A stretch of DNA of 64,000 bases from Mytilus galloprovincialis (Eukaryota; Mollusca; Bivalvia; Mytilida; Mytilidae): positions 59,700,793-59,764,792 of the forward strand of contig NC_134840.1 of the NCBI RefSeq assembly GCF_965363235.1. Reading direction: 5' to 3'. Both the position numbers and the translations under genes were made by a program. Below, one piece after another: positions 9,885-21,389 of the stretch (positions within the stretch are counted from its first letter, which is position 1; every line of letters begins with the position of its first letter). Below the pieces are notes generated by a model. The model did not search any database, was not told the origin of the DNA, and saw only the letters and a list, made by a program, of their open reading frames with translations.

Positions 9885-11523
9885 TTAATAAAATTGAGAA
9901 TGGAAATGGGGAATGTGCCAAAGAGACAACAACCCGACCATAGAAAAAAACAACAGAAGGTCACCAACAGGTCTTCAATGTAGCGAGAAATTCCCGCACC
10001 CGGAGGCGTCCTTCAACTGGCCCCTAAACAAATATATACTAGTTCAGTGATAATGAACGCCATACCAATTTCCATATTGTACACAAGAAACTAAAATTAA
10101 AATAATACAAGACTAACAAAGGCCAGAGGCTCCTAACTTGGGACAGGCGCAAAAATGCGGCGGGGTTAAACATGTTTGTGAGATCTCAACCCTCCACCTT
10201 TACCTCTAGCCAATGTAGAAAAGTAAACGCATAACAATACGCACATTAAAATTCAGTTCAAGAGAAGTCCGAGTCTGATGTCAGAAGATGTAACCAAAGA
10301 AAATAAACAAAATGACAATAATACATAAATAACAACAGACTACTAGCAGTTAACTGACATGCCAGCTCCAGACTTCAATTAAACTGACTGAAAGATTATG
10401 ATTTCATCATATGAACATCAGGCACAATCCTTCCCGTTAGGGGTTTAGTATCATACCATCATAACATTATGAGAAGAACATAACCCGTGTCATGCCAACA
10501 ACTGGTTTTTGAATAAATGTGTTTAGTTCCGACAGAGACATATAAATACATACATGTCTCTGGTTCCGATGCAAAGACCCTATAAGTGAATCAATATTAA
10601 CGCCAAAATATGCAATCTTTAATGACCTGTCAACAGTATCGTAACTATATCCCTTCTTAATAAGTCTATTCAAAGGTTTTGTTAGTTTTTGAGGTGAATA
10701 CTGCCACCTTTGTGATTTATAAAGAATATTTCCATAAAAAATTGGAAGTGAAATACCTGAACGTATAAGAAGTCTGGATGTTGAGCTATATTTACGAATG
10801 ATGTCCTTATACCGATGATAAAATTTAGTAAATGTTTTGACTAGTTTGTGATATCGAAAACCCTGGTGTAATAATTTTTCAGTAATACATAAATTTTTCT
10901 CGTTAAAATCTAAAACATTGTTACATACACGAGCGAATCGTACAAGTTGAGATATATAAACACCGTAAGATGGTGACAAGGGAACGTCACCATCTAAAAA
11001 TGGATAATTAACGATAGGAAATGAAAAATCATCTCTTTTATCATAAAATTTAGTATTCAGCTTTCCGTTAGTGATATATATATCAATATCGAGGAAAGGG
11101 CAGTGGTCATTGTTAGTATTAGCTTTATTTAAAGTAAGTTCAACAGGATAAATTTCTTTAATATACATACTGAAGTCGTCATTATTGAGAGCCAAAATAT
11201 CATCCAAATATCTAAAAGTATTATTGAATTTGTTTATCAGATGTTGTTTCGATGGGTCTTTGCTTATTTTTGTCATAAATTGTAACTCATAGCAATACAA
11301 AAACAGGTCCGCAATAAGTGGTGCACATTGAGTCCCCATTGGAATTCCGATAATCTGATGATATACGGAATCTCCAAAGCGAACAAAAATGTTATCTAGT
11401 AAAAATTCAAGGGCATATATAGTATCAAAGCATGTCCAATTGACATAGTTTTTTTGTTTATTGCTACTAAAAATGACCTAAAAGAGTTTGAACATATATA
11501 TTCACATTCTGACTTTCTGATTC
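9885..11523 (-). mobile_element. 5'-truncated Penelope-like retroelement (block A only)
   Basis: Block B lacks this segment: its sequence at about 33322 runs from CTGCATAATTT directly into AAACATGTATGTGCC. In minus sense the insert holds the C-terminal two thirds of a reverse transcriptase (to 10467) and then a long 3' tail ending near 9885 in ACATTCCCCATTTCCATTCT. The 5' part is missing. A tail-only copy of the same element sits in block B at about 32150-32497. No clear target duplication was seen. Confidence 0.85.
10467..11339 (-). CDS. Reverse transcriptase fragment, Penelope-like type
   Basis: An open frame of 290 codons from a methionine inside the RT motif MGTQCAPLIADLF. The same frame continues upstream to about 11520 (LEFLLDNIFVRFGD, then GIPMGTQ). 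The catalytic box reads YLDD (in FRYLDDILALNN), followed by CPFLDIDIYIT, the conserved KRDDFSFPIVNYPFLDGD and YGVYISQLVRFARVC. It ends in TRVMFFS. No N-terminal RT motifs or GIY-YIG endonuclease are present, so this is a dead 5'-truncated copy. The YGVYISQL block is typical of a large family of invertebrate RTs that resemble Penelope-like elements in the MG and FLD motifs. The lineage name is tentative. The shown ATG is not a natural start. Confidence 0.8.
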   Translation of the reverse strand: MGTQCAPLIADLFLYCYELQFMTKISKDPSKQHLINKFNNTFRYLDDILALNNDDFSMYIKEIYPVELTLNKANTNNDHCPFLDIDIYITNGKLNTKFYDKRDDFSFPIVNYPFLDGDVPLSPSYGVYISQLVRFARVCNNVLDFNEKNLCITEKLLHQGFRYHKLVKTFTKFYHRYKDIIRKYSSTSRLLIRSGISLPIFYGNILYKSQRWQYSPQKLTKPLNRLIKKGYSYDTVDRSLKIAYFGVNIDSLIGSLHRNQRHVCIYMSLSELNTFIQKPVVGMTRVMFFS

Positions 11524-11639
11524 ATAAACATGTATGTGCCAGAATCTATGACAATTCTGATGATTCTGAAAATTCTTAAGAACTTCTGGATAGTTTTAAA
11601 CCTTGATCTTTCTCTGTAATAAGTTCTATCAAAACTTTT

Positions 11640-12350
11640 GTTTTTTTCAACTCTGTATATCACTATTTCTATGTGATGTTGAAAAAACGTTGAAAAGCAT
11701 TGATCCACAATGCTTTTCAACAAACAAAAGGTACCATACACTATAAATTTAACTCTTTGGGATACCATGCAGCATATTTGCTTAATTGTAAACAAAAAGG
11801 TGAAACATGCCACACAGAGGAACGAGTGGTCAGTTTGGAAGAGTTTCTTTTTGACAATATATATTTGTTGAATTTAAAAGTAGACTTTTTCAACCAATTT
11901 TCGGCATTCCGTTGGAAACGAACTGTGCGCCTCTCTTTGCCGACCTATTCATATTTTTGTATGGGTCAGAGTTCATTCAGTCACTTTCCAAACTTTGTTG
12001 GTTGGGTTTTCATTGATATGACCTCCAGATAAAAAAAAGACAGGCATGGCCTAATCCTCTGCCTCTTTTTTTTTTAGACTTTTACCTCGAATTTGACATT
12101 AGCCGTTTTCTTTGTGCCAGAATCTATGACAAACGAGACGATTCTAATTTTGAAATGACCAAATCCCCTACCTTAGTAGCAATGCACCCATTTCACTTGC
12201 AATTGGGATATACATTTCCCAACTCATTTGGTATTGAAGAGCTTACAGATGCTACCAAAAACTGTGTAAAACGTCACCAATGTATGCACAAACAGTTAAT
12301 GAACCAGGGTTGTGCCAATGAACGTCTAGTTGTTTTTTCTAAATAAAAAA
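11640..12350 (+). mobile_element. Decayed reverse-transcriptase remnant (block A)
   Basis: Plus-strand fragments resemble the same RT family in order (EEFLFDN, then FGIP-like, APLFADLF, YDKRDDSNF), but the frame is broken in several places. The same remnant is in block B at 33480-34140, so it predates the duplication and was already old then. It has no coding potential today. Confidence 0.7.
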
Positions 12351-14050
12351 AAAACGTTCATCAAAAGATACCAAGACATGGTTGAAAAATATTCCGTGTG
12401 ATCGTTACAAATAGTACATTATTCTTGAAGAATATATTCTAGGTTCTGACGTTGTTTATCATCTTACTTACATGTTATTAGTTGTTGTTTTGTCTTTGCT
12501 TATTGTTAACTGTTGATACATGGGTTTTTGATTTTGCCATTTGATAAGAACATTCCGTTGTAAATTTCCTTGGAGTTCGGTATTTTTGTTATTTTATTTT
12601 TCACAACTGATACCATCTTAATGCTGAGTTCAAACGTTATTCGAATTAAATGTACGTGTGAACAAGGCATGAATATCAAATTGGTAATTGTTATCAAACA
12701 AGGTACAGAGGTAAATAGTTGAATATTGTATAAGCCTAACAAAGGTATTCACTTCTGGAGAAGCTACTCGTATTATTCCTATAGATTATCTCATTTAATT
12801 AACATAAATCTTCTCGATCACAAAAAAAAATAAAAGTTGGGAAACATAAAGTGTAACTACATATCATGATGAACTTTAAAACATAACGATATAGTACCAA
12901 CCACTTTGTGTGTAAGCAAAATAAAACAAATTTTCATCTTTATATATATTAAATTTATGCAAAATTGAAAATAGGATATAGAGTTGGTGACATACCCAAC
13001 ACTATTCCAAGTTCATACAAGCATTAAAAGAACCAATAACATGCACTTTAACAAAAGCAGAAGATATAATAAAGCCATTTATATTGGCCAATTAAATAAG
13101 AAGAAAAAAATGCATTAGTAATCCATCAAATGTCATCCGACACCAATCTGTCTGCCTAAGCATTTATATTTTTATCTTTGTTTTTCATTTGATTTTGTCT
13201 TGCATATTTGCTTTATACTTTAAAATGTATTGCATCAAAGGAAAATATCAAAAGAATTAAAACAAAAACCAACAACAACAACAAACTCATGCTAAGATAT
13301 GTGCAACAATCTTATATTTTGATATTTTACTACATGATGGTGTATGAAATATGCCGATCTATTCTTTGGTCAGTACCATAAACTGTTTCTTTATTTTCAT
13401 ACTCATCGGACGGAACAACGCGACTCGATGCATACAATTTGCGAGCAAAAAAAAAAGGAATGAAAAAAACTTCCCTATCCGTAAAACAATAAACGGTTTT
13501 AGTAACAACACCAGAATACCGGTTCACCTTCCGACCATTGCTATGAAGTCAGCTTATTCATTTATTGCTGTTTTTTCTTACTTCTATCAACGCTTCTAAA
13601 ATTCGTCCCTGAATAAGTCATAACAGTATATTCAAATGTTCACTGTGCATACTAAATGCCATCAATTTCTTTTCACAACAGGAATATGTTTGAAAACTTA
13701 CCAGTTTGGACTTTTGCAAATTTTCGTTTGCCGTGATTGCATGGTTGTCGAACTCCCTTCTTGATTAAATAATGTGTAATTATTCATGAACACATCAACG
13801 AATTCTCTCGCCTACCAAATCGGATAATATTGACATGTTCTTTATCTACATATACATATCATGATATTACGATACAGCATAACAGATGTCTTTATAAATT
13901 AAGGAAAAAAGACGTTTGTAAGAGATAGTATGTAGCCGCAATGTTAGGAAGATTTGTAGAATCGACATTGAGACTGAGCTACACTTGTAGACATAGTTCA
14001 AGTCTCTGTTTCGGCTTTTCATTTTCCCTAATTATTTTGTGTTATAATTG
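12350..14050. other. Non-coding part of block A
   Basis: Apart from short open frames that are not conserved in frame length or start between A and B (for example 13351-13599 against 34997-35281), I see no gene here. It is AT-rich and shared with block B with small differences. Confidence 0.6.
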
Positions 14051-14450
14051 ATTTGCACCCCCTTTTCCCCTAATGTGACCTGCCGAATCAGACTTATCAC
14101 TGGATTTGTACTATCACGAGCACATGAAGGGCGCTACATGTGGAGCAGGATCTGCTTGAATTTCTGGAGCACATGAGATATCCCCATGTCTTGATTGGGT
14201 TCGTGTTGCTGTCTTTAGTTTCCGGAGCACATGAGGTATCCCCATGTCTTGATTGGGTTCGTGTTGCTGTCTTTAGTTTCCGGAGCACATGAGATATCCC
14301 CATGTCTTGATTGGGTTCGTGTTGCTGTTTTTAGTGTTCAATGTAGTGGTTTGTGTACTGTTGTTTGTCTGTTGGTAATTTCTTTAGTCAGTTTATTTTC
14401 GACGTATGAGTTTAAATGTTCCTTTGGTATCTTTCGCCACTCTTTTAGCA
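14050..14450 (+). mobile_element. Penelope-like tail with 58-bp tandem expansion (block A)
   Basis: A plus-sense diverged tail (CACCCCCTTTTCCCC, TGTGGAGCAGGATCTGC, then the GAGTTTAAATGTTCCTTTGG end). Inside, a 58-bp unit starting GGAGCACATGAG is repeated three times (14166, 14224, 14282). The block B orthologue at about 35850-36115 has one unit. Confidence 0.8.
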
Positions 14451-15026
14451 ATAAGACAAGATCTCTATCTGGTTGATTTTTTGATTACTTTTAACCATTT
14501 CATAAATTTATAGGAAAATTAGAAATTTGTTAGTTTGATGTGTTTTAACATAGATATAAAAATTGTAACTAGAGAAGTAGATTTAAATGATCATTCTTTT
14601 ATTATCGTTATGTTTTAATGGGAAATTATTTTGATAATGATTTATTTTGTCAATAATGGACAAATTACTCGATCGTATATCGTCCGTGTACATTTACGCC
14701 AAACATTTATCATTTTAAAATGAAAAATAAATTTTCAAATTGCTCTGCAAGTTTTAAATGTAGTTGGTTTGAAAAATGTAACAAAAATCTTTTGAAATCA
14801 CTTTCGAAAAAACATTTTCTCTGTGAGATTTGAAATTTGTGATTTTCATGGAATTGTATTTTTGATTTTACGAAGATATTGAAACAAATAACAATAAGTT
14901 TGTGTTAAAAATGATTTTATTTTGTCAAAAGTTTAAACATATTTAAACATTTGGATTTGTTTGCTTTAGAAAACAAAACAGATTTCAATTTCATTCTTAA
15001 AAGCAAATATTGAAAATACTAACCTT

Positions 15027-15250
15027 TAGCATTTTTCAATTTAGTTTACAATATTGAAAAATGAAAAATGCTCTAAGGTGGAGCATTTTTCAATTTGACT
15101 TACAATATTGAAAAATGAAAAATGCTCAAGCATGGAGCATTTTTCAATTTGACTTCAAATATTGAAAAATGAAAAATACTCCAACGTGGAGCATTTTTCA
15201 ATTTGACGTTTGATATGGAAAAATGAAAAATGCTCCAATTTTTCATTTTT
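15027..15250. repeat. 54-bp hairpin-forming tandem repeat
   Basis: Four units start at 15027, 15081, 15135 and 15189. Each unit contains AGCATTTTTCAATTT, a short spacer, and ATTGAAAAATGAAAAATGCT, which is its inverted match, so each unit can fold on itself. A fifth, broken unit continues as TTTTTCATTTTTCATTTTAC. It lies in the spacer between block A and block C, with no gene around it. Confidence 0.93.
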
Positions 15251-15729
15251 CATTTTACTGTGCAATATTCAAATTTGAAAAATGTGCATTATTTAAATGT
15301 GTAATAATGAAAACGAAAATGTAATTTGTTTCAAAAAAGGCGTTTTAAATGTTTAAATTGTTGACACTTTTTATTAAATGTTTTACTATTTTCGTTTTCT
15401 TTTTTCTAGTTTTAAGCGCAATATATCTTATAGATCTTTTTAAGGTGTGTGTGTGTATGTGTGTGAACTATGTGTGATATCAACAAATACCGAACAAGAA
15501 TGGTACAATGACAAGTACGATAATGACCACCAAAAAAAATCATTCTTTCTTTTTATCTATATATCTAGCTGTCTTTGTTGCTACATGTTTTCATCTATCT
15601 TTCGATCTATCAATCTGTCATTCATTGTATATGTCTTGTACAGGTTGCGATTTTGTACAGGTTATAAAATGTACAAAAATATTGTACATGTTATAACTTG
15701 TATAATACAAAAATACAAGTTATAACATG

Positions 15730-16048
15730 AAATTTGGTTTTCATTTTCGTAATAAAAGGGAAAAAAATAGAATAAGAAATACCTTTCTTTTACAAATGTT
15801 AATTCTATTTTCGTTTAGCTTGAGAGGGGGCAAAATATTGTCCCATTCTATTTTATACTTAAAGAGTGACAGCAATTCATCAAAATTCATTTTAATCTCA
15901 CAATACCATATAAATTTTCAATGTCTGAAGAAAGGCTTTATATATACTTGTCATGCATTAAAATAATTTGTAAAAATGGCTTTATCATCTTTATTTACAG
16001 CCTGGTATATATCAAAAGTGACCGTAAGTGTTTATTGAGTATGTATTA
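15730..16048 (+). repeat. Inverted-copy repeat, left member
   Basis: From AAATTTGGTTTTCATTTTCG to TTGAGTATGTATTATGT this matches the reverse complement of 38355-38676 with moderate divergence. It is non-coding as far as I can see. The two copies flank 22 kb containing blocks C and B. Confidence 0.85.
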
Positions 16049-16049
16049 T

Positions 16050-17030
16050 GTATTATATAGTTAATGAGCGAACATAAATATATGTTGTTAATCAGATAAG
16101 CTGAAGAAACATTGCTAGTCTTTAGAAATGTTGTAAAAATTATGAGATGCACAAGTATCGTTACGATGTTACAATATTGAGCCCGATGTTTATGGTTAGA
16201 GAACATTTCCAAAACTGAAAATAAACTATTTTTTAAGTAGTATATAAAACAGAATAATAAAGAAATAAATGTAAGTACGGATTAAGCAATTATTGTCGAA
16301 TGTTAAGATAATCTGCTAAAGTCCATTATCGGATATAGTAGAAACATATATTTTTAACAAAAAGATAATTGTGTGGGAATATTTGAGTTAATAATGACAA
16401 TTAAAACATATGATAATTAAAAAGTCCGAAAAATGAGACAGTAACCCAACGACATACAAAAAACACATCTTCAGGGCAATTTACATTATTTATCAATGCA
16501 AAGAGTCAAGCTCAAAATAGTTTCGAATACATTTTATAGTAACACGCACTGATCTACCATCAACACTCTAAGTAATCCTAAACATTAAGATATGGTGTTC
16601 GTATGCCTATGTTCCTCACGTGGAACAGGTACCTGACAATAGAGCGGGTTTGAAAACTACAAGTTTTATATCTCGTGTTTATTTTTTAGATCTATAACGC
16701 TATTCTCTTGTTAGTCAATGAGTACTATGATTCATATTATATAATTTTATGTTTTCATGCTATTGAAAATTGTTTATTACTATGATTTGATAATTCAGAA
16801 GCCAAGCTTATAAGTTATTAAAATGTTTTAATAATTCAGAAGCCAAACTTACAAATTATCAAAACATTTTAATAATAACGATATCAGTCGTAGTTAGCTA
16901 ATTAGAAAAAAAAGTAAAATTACAAAATATTGAACTCCGAGGAAATTTCAAAACGGAAAGACCCTAATCAAATGGCAACATCAAAAGCTGAAACACATCA
17001 AATAGAATGCGCAATTGTTTTGCTGTTTAT
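16050..17030. other. Gene-free spacer upstream of gene C
   Basis: AT-rich, with no supported gene. It holds a 41-bp direct repeat in two copies (16791-16831 and 16832-16872, AATTCAGAAGCCAARCTTA). Confidence 0.6.
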
Positions 17031-17038
17031 TGTCTGAC

Positions 17039-17047
17039 TATAAAAAG
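17039..17047 (+). promoter_or_regulatory. Possible TATA box of gene C
   Basis: TATAAAAAG lies about 30 bp before a plausible short 5' exon ending in AAAG|GTTTGA near 17105. The coding exon follows after TTCTTTTTCAG at 17251. The position matches the gene A/B layout of TATA, untranslated exon and signal-peptide exon, but the sequence around it is not homologous. Confidence 0.45.
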
Positions 17048-17251
17048 AATTTATTCTGTAGTTTCCACAAAGTTATTCCTGCACTGTGTACTTGAAGCGT
17101 AAAGGTTTGAATCTGTTTATAAAGATAATGATAAATTTGTGTATCTACTTCATTTTGTAGTAGTTTCAGTAGCTATTTTTTTTAATTCATCTAATTGAGT
17201 AACTTTTTTTAATTATTATTTTGCAAACAACTGTATCATTTTCTTTTTCAG

Positions 17252-20200
17252 ATGCAATTATTCGGGCGGCAGAAAATAATTGTGTATTTATTGGGACTTT
17301 TGTGTGCATGTGTGTATGGATTAAAAATGGACTTTACCAGATGGCCAGGTTATAGTGAGTCGCATTCAATTTCTAGCCTGATCTTTTAGGCACAATGGGT
17401 CGGGTATAGTTTGGTGTGGGTTTTTTTAAAAACATAATTGTATGAAACATTGTTTTTATACAGGTCACTACAAAAAAAAAGTAAATTACTTACTTTCTTA
17501 TACCTATGTGAATGGGAATAGTAATTTAAAAAAAAAATCTTGTTGAACCGAACACATCCGATATATTTTGAAAATTAATTTTTTTTTCTTCTGGTTTAAA
17601 AACAAAAATGGGATTTTCTGTATATTCTTGGTGTATGGACTCATTAATTTTTACTTATTGCATGAAATTCTGTTTGTTCATCAAAATATTATTTCAATAA
17701 CTTCAATGACTTTTTTCTTATTCGTTTCCCTAGTACACCATTATCATATACTAGTATTTGACACTTTCTTAACAACTTTTTGGAATTTTGGATCCTCAAT
17801 GGTCTTCAACTTTTTACTTGTTTGGCTTTATAACTATTTTGATATGAGCGTGATGATGTAGACGAAACGCGCGTCTGACGTACTTAAATATAATCCTGGT
17901 ACTTTTGTTAACTATTCATAACATTTTAACAGTAGTAAGATTCTCACTGCCTCGAGTAAAATTAGTTTCATATTGTATTTTCCTTCTTTTTATGGCTGTC
18001 ATCATAAAATTTTTTCTCACCATGCATTGATTTTTCTTTGTTTCCCTTAAGCATTCTAATGTATGTTCCTCAAGAAAACTCCGTTCGAAAGCAGTACGTT
18101 TGGCATATTTTATTATAACCTACAAACATTTTTTTCATCATAAAAAGGAGATTTTTTTTAAAATATGAACGAGCTTTTATTCTTCACAAAACACAGATTT
18201 ATATAGAAATGTTACCAGCGGAAAGTTAATTGATAGAATAAAAGATAATGTATTTTAGCATGATAAAAAGTAATATTATGACAATAAAGCACATTTTAAC
18301 ACAAGATATCATTTTTCAATTAGAAAATTGGAATAAAAATGGCAAAAGGGGAATAGGTGGACAATTTAATGATGGAAATGGTGGATATCTTAAAGAAATG
18401 ATGGATCCTGGATTTTATCCATCTGGATTTGAAGGATGGAACAATCCCGGCACAGGTTTAGGAATGGGGATGCAAGGTTTAGGAGGTTATCCAAAATTTG
18501 GAAACAACGGATTTAAAAAGGTTTGTTATATTTCATCATTATTTACATGTTCATCCTTAACTAAAAAAATACTATTAGTCAAATAGATAGTACATAAAAC
18601 AGGGGCGAATCCAGGATTTTTTACAGGGGAGAGGGCGAAGTTTTAAAAATTTGGCGAGCGTAGCGAGGCGAAAAATTTTTGGGACCTTTTTTTAGCCTTA
18701 AAAAAACATAAAATAAGTGTAATATGCACTTTTTAAACGGTTACTGACGTGGGGCCTGTATTTTTTTTTCATAGTTGCTGTTAAGTGTTAGGGTAGGACA
18801 TTTTTTATGCTTTATTCTCCCTATTAATTGTCTATCATAAAATGATAGTATGGATTCATAGCTATGTACTGATATATTTGATGTGAGACTTGTCAGTGAA
18901 AAAAAGACCGGGAAAATTCTCGTTTGTTGTATGTTAAGTGAGCATAACCTCGTTAGATTTCTTGTTATAAAAAAGATATACGCCGGGCTATTCAAAGGAA
19001 TTTACAATACGACCGACACGAGTTAAAACAGACGAACACGCAATTTTATTCAAATGTTTGGTTGTTATGTTTCACCAAACAAGATGAAGGGAAGTGAGGG
19101 TTTTTAAATCAACAAAAGGCTATGAATGAGTCTGAAGTAACAACGAATTTATGAACGACGGTCGATAAATGGAGACAGAAAGACCACACCCAGCAGTCAG
19201 GTTGCAGTCTCGTCTTGAGGGGAAAAAAACAATATATCAGTTCGGCGAAACAGCAGAACTGCAAACTCCCCCCCTCCCCCCCAAAAAAAAAAAATATACG
19301 CCCGTTTTTTATTCATCATGTTCATTTAATGCTAAATTATTCTGTTGGAAATTTTCAGTTCTTATAGCAAAAAAGTGGATAGGAGTATTGTTTTCAATAA
19401 AGGTACGGCCAGAATTTTTGTTCAAGGCAGATTTTTTTCACTCATATATCTCATACTTCCCCCTCAAATCAAATGGTCGTACCTTAGACTTCAAATATAT
19501 CTAGAGCTTATACTGAGTGGGGATCATTATTCAGCTACATGTATGTTATTTTAGACCACGTGAAAACTTTCGAGTCAACCGAGTAAGATACAACGAGAGT
19601 TAATTAACTGATGTTCTTTAGAATAGAATGGGGTGTTTGGGGTTAAACATTCTCAATCCTGTGTTGCTTTGAAGGTGCCATGATTGTCAGTCTCAGCGTA
19701 AGCAATGTGTTACTGTATTTTGAATTTCAAAATGACTGAGTGACATTTTTTCGACGCACTCGTCAACTCCAGCATGGCTAAACACATGACTTTGACATGA
19801 TAAGTAAATACCAGCGAAAAATATCTTAATAAGTAAAGATTTGTCGCATAAAAATTAAAGACACGAGAAATGGCAAAGTTCACGAAGTCTAGTCTGATTA
19901 ATCATTTTACAAAAAAAAAGGGGGGGCGGCGTCATCATTTAGGGTTAGTCTGTGGTTTAATTGTTTTTTTTAGATATCAATACTTTTGTCAACTTTCCTT
20001 TCATTAAACGTGAACAGATGTTTTTTTTTATATTCAAAAGACCGCATCTATGCAGAGCATAATTAGTTGGTTTTTTTTCTCTTATTTCTTAATGAAAATC
20101 TATTCCATGTTTTTTTTGCAGTTATCATCTAGATTCAATCTGGGATTACAATTTAAAGCTTGTTCAAAACTTTATGGAATTCTATGAAGTTTAATAAAAA

Positions 20201-20386
20201 AAAATTATTTATGAAATAGCATTTCGTCTGAATAAAAATTTTAAAGTATATTTTTATTGTTTTGGAGTAATTTTTAAAACAATGGATTATGATAAAAATA
20301 GTGCATAGAATTCTTACAATAGTACTACAGAGTCCATCTTATTTTTAAATTCTTCTTTTTGTAAATTGTAGAAAGCTATTAAATGA
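17252..20386 (+). CDS. Glycine-rich secreted matrix-type protein, paralogue C (102 aa)
   Basis: Exons 17252-17348, 18324-18520 and 20372-20386, all GT-AG, with phases 1 and 0. Exon 1 gives a signal peptide (MQLFGRQKIIVYLLGLLCAC, then VYG) unrelated to that of A/B. Exon 2 begins ENWNKNGKRG and continues into GGQF, GGYLKEMMDPGFYPSGFEGW and GLGMGMQGLGGYP, clearly paralogous to the second half of A/B exon 3. Exon 2 ends one base earlier in frame than in A/B, so the shared last exon is read in another frame and the protein ends KKKAIK instead of KKGSY. AATAAA follows at 20471. The start choice rests on the signal peptide and on matching phase; a methionine at 18248 would give no signal sequence. 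Intron 2 carries a 1.3-kb insertion (about 18600-19920). Function is inferred: secreted structural or shell-matrix protein. Confidence 0.72.
17755..17905 (+). repeat. Short dispersed repeat, hammerhead-like family (in gene C intron)
   Basis: The family body (CTTAACAACTTTTTGGAATT, CTTCAACTTTTTACTTGTTT) is followed by GACGAAACGCGCGTCTG and ends AATCCTGGTACTTTTG. A deletion has removed most of stem II and its loop. Confidence 0.75.
18600..19920. mobile_element. 1.3-kb insertion in intron 2 of gene C
   Basis: The introns of A and B run continuously across this point, whereas C has about 1.3 kb extra starting CAGGGGCGAATCCAGG and ending near AAAAAAAAAGGGGGGGCGGC. The left end resembles the inverted ends of the small element at 59984-60128 (CAGAGGCGGATTTAG). 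No matching right end was found, and the short open frames inside show no recognisable domain. It is probably a truncated DNA transposon or a compound insertion. Confidence 0.5.
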
Positions 20387-20470
20387 AACACGAGAAAGGA
20401 TGAAGAGACAACGGGCTGACGACAACATAGGATTCTAGAAAAAACTCAATTATTTATGTTTATTCTATAT

Positions 20471-20476
20471 AATAAA
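20471..20476 (+). terminator. Polyadenylation signal of gene C
   Basis: AATAAA in the 3' exon, in a context (GAAAAAACTCA, TTTATGTTTATT) conserved with A and B. Confidence 0.7.
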
Positions 20477-20702
20477 TATTTTGCTCTCATTTCAAACATT
20501 AGTTAGTAAATAATTGTAAACAAAGTAAATGGTTTCACAATTTTTGCAGATCCCCATGAAAGACTAAATGCCATGACGCCATTATAAAGTAGAAAAACGA
20601 GAATAAAATTACATCCTGCTTATAAATAGGGAAATATTCAATGCTTTCCGCCCATCCCCCTTTTCCGCTTTATTCAAATAAAAAAAAACATTACAATGAC
20701 AT

Positions 20703-21149
20703 TAGAATGAAATTCAAAACAGTGTGGCTGTGGCCATTGATTGACACATTAAATTCATCCATTGACTGGGACAATTTACGTGAACGTTTGTCTGTAACGA
20801 CCACTGTTCAGGACGTACCTACGATAGACATTTAAACTGTGGGGTCACCAAAGGTTTCTTAACGCCTTTAATTATAAAATAATTCGAAAAATTAATCAGG
20901 AATAACCTTTATGTTTTGATTTATATAATTGATATAAATCAAAACATCGTGTTATTTTTGATTAATTTTTCGAATTACTTTATTAAGGTGTTGAGAACCT
21001 TTGGTGACTCCATAGTTTAAGTGTCTTTAAAAAGTACATAGTGAGCAGTGATCGTTACATACAAACGTTCACCTAAATTATCCCAGTCAATGGATGAATT
21101 TAATGTGTCAATAAATGGCCACAGCCACACTGTTTTGAATTTCATTCTA
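20703..21149. mobile_element. 447-bp foldback element
   Basis: A near-perfect palindrome. The left arm starts TAGAATGAAATTCAAAACAG and the right arm ends with its inverse, meeting at about 20929 between TGTTTTGATTTATAT and ATATAAATCAAAACA. The outermost bases are TA on both sides, consistent with a TA target. There is no coding frame beyond a 64-codon chance frame in the left arm. Blocks A and B have no such element at the matching place. Confidence 0.9.
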
Positions 21150-21389
21150 TATAAATAAAAAAGATCTAAGTAAGTAAGTTCCATAGTAAGATAATGGTTT
21201 AAAAGATGTCTTCTCTTTTTATAAAAATAGCAAAGTCTATGTTTTGCTAGGGGTAATCCAAAAATTTCTTTTCATCAAAATAGAATTAGAGGTGCAAAAT
21301 GTTATACGATACCGATGATGTTTAAAAGTTCAAACATAAATGAAACACAGTCTCAATGTAAGGAAGAGTTGCAAGCACAACGTTCGACG

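Larger units (their letters stand above)
1337..14678. repeat. Segmental duplication, block A
   Basis: This block is collinear with 24451-36345, with long near-identical runs from CATCAGAAATATTTGTG to the shared end CAAATTACTCGATCGTAT. It carries one glycine-rich secreted-protein gene at 4281-7140. Relative to block B it has an extra retroelement (about 9885-11523), expanded minisatellites at 9541 and 14166, and 94 bp more at 3341-3435. It lacks the B insertions at 27070-27293 and about 32150-32497. Percent identity was not computed. Confidence 0.95.

Noticed and set aside
13330-13599. Overlapping short frames on both strands in block A
   Set aside because: The block B counterparts differ in start and frame, so there is no sign of coding constraint.
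18248-18323. Upstream methionine at 18248 as the start of gene C
   Set aside because: It gives no signal peptide, lies before a good acceptor (CAATTAG), and the 17252 exon joins in the correct phase with a clear signal sequence.
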